DNA from: Clostridia bacterium
GTDB lineage: Bacteria; Bacillota; Clostridia; UBA1381
NCBI GenBank assembly: GCA_900770405.1
Contig: CAAGKL010000252.1
Span: 1-35,592 of the forward strand
Reading direction: 5' to 3'
DNA: 35,592 bases
Of the stretch, positions 25,022-33,413 are shown in pieces. A model generated the notes under the pieces. It searched no databases. It was not told the DNA's origin and saw only the letters and a program-made list of their open reading frames with translations. The stretch's first letter is position 1. The number at the start of each line of letters is the position of its first letter. The translations under genes were made by a program, and so were the position numbers.

Positions 25022-26551
25022 TTATTTTTCGTTCATTCTGTATTCAATCGGCGTGCAGCCCGTGTATTTTTTGAAAACCCGATAAAAATACTGGCTGTCG
25101 CGATACCCCACAAGCCCGCTTATCTCGTGGATTTTGATATTTGCGGTGCGCAGATATTCGTACGCCTTCTCAATCCTGAGCCGGTTTAAGTACGCAACGA
25201 AATTCTCCCCGGTCTCCTTTTTAAACATCTGCGAAAGGTAATTCGGCGTCAGCGCAAACATATTACTGAGCTCCTTCACCGAAAGCTCACGGTCAAAATT
25301 TGCGTCAACATAGCTGATGATTTTGAGTATCGTCATCTGCATACCCTTGTTGCTGCTCTGCTCCATAAGCACATCGAAAACGGCGGCATACACAAAATCC
25401 GCCAGCTCCGCAACGCCCGATACCGAAAGCAGCGGCTTTTCCGACAGCAGCTCATCGACCTGCGCCGCGCTCATCCCGGCGTTCAGGCGGCTGAATGTCA
25501 GAATCACGGTGTTCGCCGTCAGGAAATATACCGCCTTCACCGTCAGCGTACTGTTTATTATATACTCCCGCGAAAAAATCCTGTCCAAAAGCGCCTTCAG
25601 CCCCGACATATCCTCATTTGAAATCGCAATATCAATCAGCTTAAGCTCGCTTTCAATCCCCGACACCATCTGTATGCTGCTTGATTTATGCGTCAGAACC
25701 GACCTTTCCCCATCGAGCAGCCTGTCATAGTACGCCTCAATGCTGTGTGTGTAAAGCTCCCGCGTCAGCCTGCCGCGCGCATCACTCACCGATATGCGTA
25801 TCTGTGCGGGAACCGCCGGGCGGAAATCCGCCGTAAAATCGCGGCATATGCGTTCGATGCACTCCGGCTCGCTTCCTATATAAAGGCAGTGCAAAAGCCG
25901 CCCGCTGTCCGTACCGAAAAATAATACTCCGCCGCCGCGGACGCGCCTTTTGAAATATTCGCCCGCTCGCTCCTGCAGCTCCCGCATCAAAAGTCCCGCA
26001 TCGCCGTCGGCGCTTATATGAAATGTCGCAAGAATATATTTTTGCCCGATGCCCGACGGCGCGATACTCCGCGCGATATATTCGAGCTGTCCCTCGGAGA
26101 CGCTCTCGCCGCGGAACACCGCGTTTAAAATACGCTCGCACTCCGTCTCCTCCTGCGTACGCCCCGTGTCGGCGAGTTTTTTTTCCACTACGCGCCGGAT
26201 TGCCTTTTTCAGCGCGTCATAAAGCTGCTTTTCGTCAATCGGCTTTAATATATACCCGACCGCGCCGGAATTAAGCGCCTTCTGCGCATATTCAAACTCC
26301 GCGAACCCCGTTATCAGAATAAGCTCCGGCATCACCGTCTCCCGCACACGGTCATAGAGCTCAAAGCCGCTCATGCCCGGCATCTTTATATCGGACAGCA
26401 GTATGTCCACCTGCGTACTGTCCATTATTTCCAGCGCCTTTGCCGCGCTCGCCGCGGTAAAGATATTATCGATGCCGAACCCGCTGCTTCTGACCAGCTC
26501 CTCTATTCCGTCGAGAATGACCCGCTCATCATCCACTATAAGAATGTTCAT
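25022..26551 (-). CDS. yesN: Two-component response regulator with AraC-type DNA-binding domain (YesN-like)
   Basis: A 509-residue cytoplasmic regulator. The receiver domain (about 1-120) has the acidic pair Asp7/Asp8, the phosphorylation site Asp54 in LLSDIKMPG and Lys103 in YILKPID. A middle region of about 270 residues, typical of YesN proteins, follows. The C-terminal AraC helix-turn-helix pair (about 405-506) has LSVKELSNMFALTPNYLSQM, FKKETGENFVAYLNRLRIEKA and GYRDSQYFYRVFKKYTGCTPIEYR. Its ATG overlaps the kinase stop codon (ATGA, 26548-26551) with AGGAGG upstream, so kinase and regulator are translationally coupled. It most likely activates the flanking importer and enzyme operon through the TATCCA direct repeats at 24969-24996 and 28347-28374. 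The symbol is by family resemblance, not proven orthology. Confidence 0.92.
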   Translation of the reverse strand: MNILIVDDERVILDGIEELVRSSGFGIDNIFTAASAAKALEIMDSTQVDILLSDIKMPGMSGFELYDRVRETVMPELILITGFAEFEYAQKALNSGAVGYILKPIDEKQLYDALKKAIRRVVEKKLADTGRTQEETECERILNAVFRGESVSEGQLEYIARSIAPSGIGQKYILATFHISADGDAGLLMRELQERAGEYFKRRVRGGGVLFFGTDSGRLLHCLYIGSEPECIERICRDFTADFRPAVPAQIRISVSDARGRLTRELYTHSIEAYYDRLLDGERSVLTHKSSSIQMVSGIESELKLIDIAISNEDMSGLKALLDRIFSREYIINSTLTVKAVYFLTANTVILTFSRLNAGMSAAQVDELLSEKPLLSVSGVAELADFVYAAVFDVLMEQSSNKGMQMTILKIISYVDANFDRELSVKELSNMFALTPNYLSQMFKKETGENFVAYLNRLRIEKAYEYLRTANIKIHEISGLVGYRDSQYFYRVFKKYTGCTPIEYRMNEK

Positions 26552-28260
26552 TTGCCGTCCTCCTCACCGTCCCCGGCTATCATCGGCATTTTCAGCACAA
26601 CGCTTGTCCCTATGCGCTCGCGGCTTGATATGAAAACACCGTATTCCTCGCCGTATGTAATCCGCAGCCGCAGGTGCACATTCCGCAGTCCTATTCCGCG
26701 TCCGCCGCCGGACGTCCTGCTGTAAAGCTTGTCCCGAACCTGCCCGAGCTGCTCCTCCGACATTCCGTCGCCGTCATCATTCACCGTAATTATCAGCGTC
26801 CCGTCCTCCGTTTTCGCGCTCAGCGAAATAAAATACTTTTCCTCCTCACTCGTCACGGCGTGGCGGATTATATTCTCCACCACCGGCTGCAAAATGAACT
26901 TCGGCACCGTGCATTTTTCCGCCTTCGGCGATATATCATAGAACACCTCAAACCTGTCATTATAGCGTATCTTCTGAATATCGAGGTATGATCTGATGTG
27001 GTTGAATTCCTCCGAAATATTCACCGTGTCGCAGTCGACCCCGATATTGTAGCGCAGAATTTCCGCCATTTTGCGGCTTATCAGCCCGATTTCCTCCGCG
27101 CCGGCGCGCTTTGCCAGAGCGCTTATCGTTTCAAGCGTATTGAACATAAAATGCGGGTTTATCTGCATTCTCAGTGCAAGCAGCTGCGCGCGCTTTTTCT
27201 CCGCCTCATTTATGTAATTTTCGTTGATTGTCCGCTCGAGTCTTTTTGCCATTTTCACAATTCTGCCGTCGATACCGGCAAATTCGTCATTGCCGGCGAG
27301 CGATTTTTCCACATCAAAATCGCCGTCCTCGATGCGCGATATTTTCTCCAGAATAACCGCCGCGCGGCGGCTTATGCCGTCGGAAAATTTAACGGTTATC
27401 GCGGTGAGTATTATCAAAATCAGTATCCCCGCCGCGAAAAAAGCCGCCGCCATTGCCGCGGCTGATTTTACTTGCGGCGTTTTATCGAAGATATAGCTTA
27501 TTTTAAAGCTGTCGTCCAAAAAGCCGTTCTCCGTGCGGAAGGTGCACACATTGCTGTGGGAGCTGGCATTGCCGTACACATAGCAAATCTTCTCGTCCTT
27601 TGTCAGCTCAATGCCGACGCCCGCGCTCATATCCCTTATGCTGTTTGCCAGCAGTCCGTCCAGATTTATCTCCATTTTCGCAACGGCAACCGGGTAAAGC
27701 TCGCCGGTGCTCCCGTCGGTCGCATACATCACCTGCGCAATCGACAAAAGTTCATTTCCGATGCGGTTTTCGATAAAGCAGTATTTTGAATACCGGCTCA
27801 TTTTGCCGACCCAATCCTCGTTTTCGACATATTTCATACTGCTCATATACCGCCCCACGGCGCGGATCTCCCGGTCGTACGGCACAATAAAGAAATTGTG
27901 CACCTCCTCCATCGCATTGCCGAAGGTTATGTTCTCCATCTGCGCGTCGACAACCACCGACGCGTTGTATACCGTCATAAGCCTTTGCGGGTCAATCGCT
28001 GCAATTGCCGCAGATATGTCCTTGTTATATGTAGTCCGGTCGAGCATCGCCTGATACAGCTCGAGCTTGTAGTTTAAATTCGACAGGCTCTCGCGTTGGA
28101 ACGACCTTATGCTGTCATCTATTTTTCCGTTATAAAACCTGACGTACATAAACGTGAAAAAAGTATTAAGAAGAAAAAGCGGTACGAAAATTATGCTGAC
28201 CATAAAGAAAATCAGCCGTTTTTTTAAGCTGTAATCCGATGTAAAGCTTCGCAAAAGCAT
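26548..28260 (-). CDS. yesM: Membrane sensor histidine kinase, LytS/YesM type
   Basis: A 570-residue kinase with an N-terminal transmembrane helix (about 16-40), an extracellular sensing region (about 41-265), a second helix (about 266-291) and a HAMP-like segment (about 291-345). The His_kinase domain has MQINPHFMFNTLE with phospho-acceptor His370, and the ATPase domain has LQPVVENIIRHA (Asn463), DDGDGM at 495-500 and GGRGIGLRNVHLRL. The size and order are those of YesM. The extracellular part presumably detects a glycan or the loaded solute-binding protein, but nothing in the sequence shows which. It is the first gene of the yesMN operon, with a consensus-like promoter at 28278-28306 and a run of G (AGGGGGGGAG) just before the ATG as ribosome site. 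It diverges from the oxidoreductase gene. Confidence 0.92.
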   Translation of the reverse strand: MLLRSFTSDYSLKKRLIFFMVSIIFVPLFLLNTFFTFMYVRFYNGKIDDSIRSFQRESLSNLNYKLELYQAMLDRTTYNKDISAAIAAIDPQRLMTVYNASVVVDAQMENITFGNAMEEVHNFFIVPYDREIRAVGRYMSSMKYVENEDWVGKMSRYSKYCFIENRIGNELLSIAQVMYATDGSTGELYPVAVAKMEINLDGLLANSIRDMSAGVGIELTKDEKICYVYGNASSHSNVCTFRTENGFLDDSFKISYIFDKTPQVKSAAAMAAAFFAAGILILIILTAITVKFSDGISRRAAVILEKISRIEDGDFDVEKSLAGNDEFAGIDGRIVKMAKRLERTINENYINEAEKKRAQLLALRMQINPHFMFNTLETISALAKRAGAEEIGLISRKMAEILRYNIGVDCDTVNISEEFNHIRSYLDIQKIRYNDRFEVFYDISPKAEKCTVPKFILQPVVENIIRHAVTSEEEKYFISLSAKTEDGTLIITVNDDGDGMSEEQLGQVRDKLYSRTSGGGRGIGLRNVHLRLRITYGEEYGVFISSRERIGTSVVLKMPMIAGDGEEDGK

Positions 28261-28277
28261 CTCCCCCCCTTATCGGT

Positions 28278-28306
28278 ATTATACAACAGCCTTTAAAATC
28301 TTTCAA
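28278..28306 (-). promoter_or_regulatory. Sigma-70-type promoter of the yesMN-like operon
   Basis: On the minus strand TTGAAA (28301-28306) is followed after exactly 17 bases by a perfect TATAAT (28278-28283). Transcription would start near 28271, just before the G-rich ribosome site of the kinase gene. Boxes this good suggest constitutive expression of the sensor system. A lone TATCCA (28307-28312), in the context AATATCCAATT also seen at the permease operator, abuts the -35 box and could allow autoregulation. Confidence 0.7.
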
Positions 28307-28346
28307 TATCCAATTCTATACAATACACGTAAAATTTCTACACTTT

Positions 28347-28403
28347 TATCCACTTATGGTTATTCTTTTGTCCATTTCCCGCCGCCCGCCGCGGGTGTAT
28401 AAT
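28347..28403 (+). promoter_or_regulatory. Predicted YesN-type operator and promoter of the oxidoreductase gene
   Basis: TATCCA at 28347-28352 and TGTCCA at 28369-28374 are direct repeats 22 bp apart (contexts TTTTATCCACTT and TTTTGTCCATTT). A perfect -10 box TATAAT lies at 28398-28403, beginning 29 bases after the start of the second repeat. The -35 position (TTTCCC) is poor, which fits activation by a bound regulator next to the polymerase. Spacings are identical to those of the site at 24940-24996. Transcription would start near 28410, leaving a very short leader. Confidence 0.62.
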
Positions 28404-28423
28404 AGACTGCGAGGTGATATGTG

Positions 28424-29695
28424 ATGTATGCAAAAAAATACGATATAATTGTTGCCGGCGGCGGATTTGCCGGCACTGCCGCGGCGGTGTGCGCGGCGCG
28501 CAGGGGGCAGCGCGTGCTGCTTTTGGAGCGCTCAAATTCACTCGGCGGCGCGGCGTCAAACTGTCTTGTCCACCCGTTTATGCTCTATTTTACAAATATA
28601 GACGGCAAGCGGCGGGATCTGTGTGGGGGATTTTTCGCGGAAATTGTGCAGGCGCTCAAAAAGCACGGCAAGTACCAATGCATCGGCCCGGATACATATT
28701 TCCACGGCGAGGTCTTAAAGCTGATTTTAAACCGGATATGCATTGCCGCCGGCGTTGAGCTTCTGTTCCACGCCCGCATAACCGACGCCGCCGCGGAGGA
28801 TAACCTCGTCCGCTCGGTGCGCGTCAGCACCGATTCCGGCGATATTGACTTTGAGGCAAAATATTTTATCGACGCGACAGGCGACGCAAATCTCTCATAT
28901 ATGTGCGGCTTTCCCTACCACGTCGGCAGGAGCGGCGACGGTCTGTGCCAGCCAATGACGCTCTGTTTCCGCCTTGCAAATGTGGATATGACCCGCTTTG
29001 ATGCGGCAGCCATAAATAAGCTTTACGCCGAAAAGCGCGCCGCCGGGGAAATAAAAAATCCCCGCGAGGACGTCCTGACCTTCCGGACGCTGACCGACGG
29101 CGTGCTGCACTTTAATACGACGAGGATCGTCAAAAGAAATCCGCTCGACGTTTTCGACGTCACGCTCGCCGAAATCGAGGCGCGCGAACAGGTCTTTGAA
29201 ATTTTTGATTTTCTCAAGGCAAATTTTGACTGCTTTAAGGACAGCGACATAATTATGACCGCGCCGCAAATCGGCGTAAGAGAAAGCCGTATGATTGACG
29301 GCGAATACATTCTCACCGGTGACGATTTAAAAAGGCTCACCGTATTCCCTGACGCAGTCGCGACCGGAAATTACGACCTCGATATTCACAATCCCGAGGG
29401 CACGGGAACCAGCCACTATTATTTTAAAAGCGGCGAATTTTATACCATTCCGTACCGCAGCCTTATCCCGCGCGGGGCGAAAAATCTGCTCGTCGGCGGG
29501 CGGTGTATCGGATGCGACCACGAGGCTCAGGCGGCGATAAGAATTATGCCGATTGTGTCGTGCACGGGCGAGGCATGCGGTGTCGCTGCCGCGCTTGCCG
29601 CCGAAAATGACTGCGAGATCGGAAGGGTCGACACGGCGCGGCTTCGGGCGGAGCTTGTCGGCGAAGGGGCGATTATCGGCGGAATTAATATTTAA
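28424..29695 (+). CDS. FAD-dependent oxidoreductase (FAD_oxidored family), substrate unknown
   Basis: A flavoprotein of about 423 residues without signal peptide. The N-terminal dinucleotide fold YDIIVAGGGFAGTAAAVCAA carries the GxGxxG-type FAD motif, followed by VLLLERSNSLGGAAS. Later family blocks are FIDATGDANLSYMCG and, near the C-terminus, LLVGGRCIGCDHEAQAA with IMPIVSCTGEACGVAAA, typical of the PF12831-type group. Such genes often occur in sugar-catabolic loci of Firmicutes and Bacteroidota, but the reaction is unknown; oxidation of a released sugar or sugar acid is a guess. GTG at 28421 and ATG at 28424 are adjacent in-frame starts; GAGG at 28411-28414 is nine bases from the ATG, the better spacing. 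It is the only plus-strand gene in the window, diverges from yesM and shares the proposed operator type, so it should be co-induced with the long operon. Confidence 0.85.
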   Translation: MYAKKYDIIVAGGGFAGTAAAVCAARRGQRVLLLERSNSLGGAASNCLVHPFMLYFTNIDGKRRDLCGGFFAEIVQALKKHGKYQCIGPDTYFHGEVLKLILNRICIAAGVELLFHARITDAAAEDNLVRSVRVSTDSGDIDFEAKYFIDATGDANLSYMCGFPYHVGRSGDGLCQPMTLCFRLANVDMTRFDAAAINKLYAEKRAAGEIKNPREDVLTFRTLTDGVLHFNTTRIVKRNPLDVFDVTLAEIEAREQVFEIFDFLKANFDCFKDSDIIMTAPQIGVRESRMIDGEYILTGDDLKRLTVFPDAVATGNYDLDIHNPEGTGTSHYYFKSGEFYTIPYRSLIPRGAKNLLVGGRCIGCDHEAQAAIRIMPIVSCTGEACGVAAALAAENDCEIGRVDTARLRAELVGEGAIIGGINI

Positions 29696-29698
29696 AAA

Positions 29699-29731
29699 AA
29701 CAGGCTTGATTGGGTTCCAATCAAGCCTGTT
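29699..29731. terminator. Bidirectional intrinsic terminator between convergent genes
   Basis: A perfect 15-bp inverted repeat (AACAGGCTTGATTGG and its complement) with a three-base GTT loop is flanked by an A run on the left and a T-rich run on the right. It therefore makes a stem with a U tail in both directions. It ends the oxidoreductase transcript and the GH106-like transcript. The right arm contains the TGA stop (29721-29723) and last codons of the GH106-like gene. Confidence 0.88.
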
Positions 29732-32678
29732 TTATATATATTTCCGGCGGCGCCAAGAGCCCCGTATCCTTTAACATATACTCATAAGTCCAGCTATCGC
29801 CCTCCGCTCTCCAATGTCCGGGGCCGTAATAAATATCGCCGCTGCAATTGTGCAGCGAGCCGAACGTATTGTATCGGTTGCCGTACACGGTAAGCCCGAC
29901 GGTGTGCTCCCCCGCCGCAAGATCCGCGCAAAGGCGGTAGGGTGCATAAACAATATTCCCCGCCGGCTCGCCGTCTGCCGTCACCTTAACAAACGCGCCG
30001 CGGTAGCACGGCGTTACAATTTCGGCTGTGCCGGCTTTTTCGAGCGCTATCTTCAGCTCATACGTGACATCCCCGCCGTAAAACGGAAAGCCCTGTCCGA
30101 CTATGGATTTAAATTCCAGCGTCGCGGGCGCGTCCCTCAAATACGCCGTACCCCCGCGCAAATCCACCGCAAAATCGCCCAGAAGATACATCGGCTCGAT
30201 GCTGTTACAGTGCCCGAAGGGCACATCGGCGCACAGTATATTCTCGCCCGCGGCAAGCGTCGGCAGCTCTATCCTTTTAATCGCCTCGTCCACATAATAT
30301 CCCTTTTGCACAAGCGGCACCGGGACGCTGTTTAACGTCACGCAGTCCGCCTCCTCAAAGGCAAGCTGCGCACCGCTTATCGCCTTGTCGCAGCAAAAGC
30401 GAAACCGCAGCCGTACAGAGCCTGCCGGTCTCTTATTCTCCTCCGTCTCGCACCACGGCTGCACAAGCTTTGTCCCCGCCGGCGGCAGTGATGCGCGTTT
30501 TCTGCACGCCGCATCAATCCGCAAAACCTCCTCGCGGGCGCAAAATTCCCCGCCCATAAACGAATACTCCGCCATATCGAGCAGCAGCACGTTCGGCTCC
30601 TCAAGGCGATACGCCGCCCTGTCCGGCATTTTCACCGCCGTACGCACATCGGGCGGCGCTTTCCTTTCGCAGCAGCCGCAGCCCGCGTCCAGCCGCAGAA
30701 GCAGGCTGTCGCTGTCATACAAATCGTACGATATTACGGTCTGTCCGCCGCAGGCAGTATAATCCGCCGGCTTTATTTCGCCCGTCACGGTGTCGTACAC
30801 GCGCGGCACATATTCGCCCTTGATGCGTATTTCGACCCGCCGCTTTTTTATGTTCTTTTTGCCGCGCGCAACAAAAAGCCAGCGGCAGCCGTCATCCTCG
30901 CGCAAGCTGCAAATAAATTCATCATTCATTTTTCCGTCCGAGCTAATCTCCAGAGCCCTGTATTTCTCAAGCGCGGACAAAAGCTCCGCCTGCGAAAAGC
31001 CGATCCGCTCCGCCCTTTCGCAAAACGCAATCCGCTCCGCCGGGCGCGCGTCAATATATTTCGGCGCATCGCCCATAACAATAATCCGCCCGCCGCCTTC
31101 GGCATACCTGTCCAGAAATTCAGCCGTCGCAGCGCGCAGCGTTTCGCAGTCCGGCACGATAATCACGCTGTAATCCAAATTCCCGGGATTGTCGGCTAAA
31201 AGAGCCTCGTTTATGTAGTCGAAATCCAAGAGCCCGAACAATAGCCAATCCGCCAGGTCGGAAAACTCCCTGTCCCGCCGCTCGCGCACTTTTTTCGTCT
31301 GGGCATCATTGCCCCAGTGCAGCCAAAAGCTTTCAATCGGGTGAATTACCCCGATTTTCACAACGGCTTTCCCGCGCGAGAGTATGCAGGCAAGGCGCGC
31401 AAAATGATTTTCCACATACGAGTATTCCTTATACCACGGCGACTGCATACCTATCGACGCCGGATAATCCCTTTTCGCGCTGCCCTTCATCGACGCCCAC
31501 GCAAGATGCGGCACGCGCACATCAACGCCCAGCGCCGCCTGCCAGTCGCCCTGAAATTTATGCCCGCGAAAGTCAAAATCCCAGTTTGTCACGCCGTAGA
31601 GCTCGGACATCATTCTTTTTTTTCCGTATTGGCGCACAACCGACTGCACCTGCTTCGCGGTCGTAAATTCTATCTTGTCGCACAACAAATCCATACCCGG
31701 AATATCAAAGTACACATACCCGCGCATAACGTCGCCCGACGTCTGCGTCTGCGAAAAAAGCGTCCCCTCCTGGTGAAAATGCCCGGTAAAATACAAGCCG
31801 TTTTCGCCGCACCACGCGCCGCACTTCGCGCAGAAGTTCTTCATAAACCTGTCGCACACGTGGTTATGATAATTGTACCTTGCCGCGGACACCCTGCCGC
31901 CCGGCAATTCCCATACAAGCTCCGGCAAAAAATCGGCTATATCCGAGCCGTACTGCGCAAAATAGCTGTCGGCAAAATCGTCCGTCCATGGCAGTATCAC
32001 ATCTTCGCCGCCGTCCGGCGCGCTTAAAACCCTTTTAAACGCGGTCTGCGGCTCGTCGGTAAACATCGCCTTAATCGTCCTTGCAAACTCATCGCCGACC
32101 GCCTCCTTATACCTGTTATGCGTAATTTCGATAAAGGCGTCAATCGCGGCGGGGTTCATAACATCGACATTCGTGTAGCCGTTATAGCGGTTTTCGTTTT
32201 TTGCCGTCTCAAGATATGCGTACAGCGAAACGTCCGCGTCATTCTCGTCCCTGCGGCAATATTTTTTAAGGCAGCCGTCCCCGCCAAGCTCCGCCGCATA
32301 TGCGGCATATGCCGGCTTGTCCTCTTTTTTTCCGGTCAGGCGCATAAATTTCAGCCTGTACGCCGGATTTTTGGTGACATAGCCGCCGGCGCTGCCCGAG
32401 GGCCACCTGTCCTCGTCGTACAGCCACACATTTAAGCCTATACGCCGAGCCTCCTCCGTGCACAGGCGCACCGTGTCCATATATTCCTCCTTCAGATACG
32501 GCGCGGTCAGCCCCTCGCGCACGTGTATCACAAAGCCGCCGAAGCCCATTTCCTTAAATATATGTACCTGCCTTAACAGCTTTTCCCTGTCAAGCTCGCA
32601 GTTCCACGCCCAAAAAGGGAGACCCCTGAAGTCTGCTCCGGGCTCTGCAAAAACCGCATTCAAGCGTTCCTCGTTCAT
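29721..32678 (-). CDS. GH106-like alpha-L-rhamnosidase
   Basis: A 985-residue protein without signal peptide, probably cytoplasmic. The N-terminus has the characteristic start of GH106-type enzymes: LPFWAWNCELDREKLLRQ at about 20-37, then MGFGGFVIHVREGL at about 44-57, and LNVWLYDEDRWPSGSAGG at about 82-99, all barrel strands. FTDEP at about 206-210 has a Glu in a position suited to catalysis or metal binding. A Rossmann-like segment (DYSVIIVPDCETL, then EGGGRIIVMGD) follows in the middle, and the C-terminal third is beta-sandwich-like (GAFVKVTADGEPAG, HTVGLTVYGNRYNTFGSLHN). Together with GH78 it gives the locus two unrelated rhamnosidase families. AAAGGGAG precedes the ATG, and the gap to the phosphodiesterase gene is 15 bp. 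Family level is likely; other clan members with the same N-terminal signature are possible. Confidence 0.75.
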   Translation of the reverse strand: MNEERLNAVFAEPGADFRGLPFWAWNCELDREKLLRQVHIFKEMGFGGFVIHVREGLTAPYLKEEYMDTVRLCTEEARRIGLNVWLYDEDRWPSGSAGGYVTKNPAYRLKFMRLTGKKEDKPAYAAYAAELGGDGCLKKYCRRDENDADVSLYAYLETAKNENRYNGYTNVDVMNPAAIDAFIEITHNRYKEAVGDEFARTIKAMFTDEPQTAFKRVLSAPDGGEDVILPWTDDFADSYFAQYGSDIADFLPELVWELPGGRVSAARYNYHNHVCDRFMKNFCAKCGAWCGENGLYFTGHFHQEGTLFSQTQTSGDVMRGYVYFDIPGMDLLCDKIEFTTAKQVQSVVRQYGKKRMMSELYGVTNWDFDFRGHKFQGDWQAALGVDVRVPHLAWASMKGSAKRDYPASIGMQSPWYKEYSYVENHFARLACILSRGKAVVKIGVIHPIESFWLHWGNDAQTKKVRERRDREFSDLADWLLFGLLDFDYINEALLADNPGNLDYSVIIVPDCETLRAATAEFLDRYAEGGGRIIVMGDAPKYIDARPAERIAFCERAERIGFSQAELLSALEKYRALEISSDGKMNDEFICSLREDDGCRWLFVARGKKNIKKRRVEIRIKGEYVPRVYDTVTGEIKPADYTACGGQTVISYDLYDSDSLLLRLDAGCGCCERKAPPDVRTAVKMPDRAAYRLEEPNVLLLDMAEYSFMGGEFCAREEVLRIDAACRKRASLPPAGTKLVQPWCETEENKRPAGSVRLRFRFCCDKAISGAQLAFEEADCVTLNSVPVPLVQKGYYVDEAIKRIELPTLAAGENILCADVPFGHCNSIEPMYLLGDFAVDLRGGTAYLRDAPATLEFKSIVGQGFPFYGGDVTYELKIALEKAGTAEIVTPCYRGAFVKVTADGEPAGNIVYAPYRLCADLAAGEHTVGLTVYGNRYNTFGSLHNCSGDIYYGPGHWRAEGDSWTYEYMLKDTGLLAPPEIYIKQA

Positions 32679-32693
32679 CTTTTGCTCCCTTTC

Positions 32694-33404
32694 TCAGATT
32701 TTCACGGCGTTAATATATTCAAATAATCTGTCGGGGAAATTGACCGTCATACCGTCCGCGCCGAGCCTGCACATTTTCTTCATCAGCGCCGTATCGGTAA
32801 CGCCCCACGCCCTTATTCCGAGCCCCGCCGCTCTGAGCCGACGGACAGCCTCCTCCGTGAGCCTGCCCGCCTCCGGCGCCATCTCCTCGCCGTTTATGCC
32901 CGCAAGCTGTTTAATTTGCTCCTCGCCCGAGCCGCACACGAGCCAGCCTATTCTCGCGCGCGGGTTTATCCTCTTTATTTCGCGCAAATAATCAAAATTA
33001 AAGCTTGTCACCGTCATTTTGCCGTATATTCCGAACTCCTCCGCAAGCTTTAAAACCTCGCTTTCGAGCCCCTCGTGCTTTAATTCTATCGCGAAGTGTA
33101 TATTATATTTTGAAAACACCTCCAAAAATTCTCTGAGCGTAACTATTTTGTCGTAAAAGCCGGTCGTGCAGCCGCCGTATACCTTCAGGCTTTTCAGCTC
33201 CTGCAGGGTGTAGTCGCGCACCCGTCCGCTCCCGTCGGTAACGCGGTTCAGGGTATCATCGTGAAACAGCACCAATTCCCCGTCCTTCGTTCTCTGTACG
33301 TCCGTCTCTATCCCGTCCGCGCCGCAAATCAGCCCCAGATAAAAAGCCGACATTGTATTCTCCGGCGCATACTCGCTTGCACCCCTGTGTGCATAATTAA
33401 TCAT
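32694..33404 (-). CDS. Glycerophosphodiester phosphodiesterase (GDPD family)
   Basis: A 236-residue cytoplasmic enzyme that hydrolyses glycerophosphodiesters to glycerol-3-phosphate and an alcohol. The GDPD barrel signatures are complete: HRGASEYAPENTMSAF with His6, GADGIETDVQRTKDGELV with metal ligands Glu33 and Asp35, LFHDDTLNRVTDGSG with His48, and FAIELKHEG. The C-terminus has the usual GIRAWGVTD and GADGMTVNFPDRL. It sits between an SLH-protein gene (9-bp gap) and the GH106-like gene (15-bp gap). GGGAG precedes the ATG closely. GDPD genes often accompany clostridial glycan loci. It might supply glycerol phosphate from teichoic-acid-like or phospholipid-derived material, or act on a phosphodiester decoration of the glycan; the sequence does not decide. 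Confidence 0.93.
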   Translation of the reverse strand: MINYAHRGASEYAPENTMSAFYLGLICGADGIETDVQRTKDGELVLFHDDTLNRVTDGSGRVRDYTLQELKSLKVYGGCTTGFYDKIVTLREFLEVFSKYNIHFAIELKHEGLESEVLKLAEEFGIYGKMTVTSFNFDYLREIKRINPRARIGWLVCGSGEEQIKQLAGINGEEMAPEAGRLTEEAVRRLRAAGLGIRAWGVTDTALMKKMCRLGADGMTVNFPDRLFEYINAVKI

Positions 33405-33413
33405 AAATCTCCC

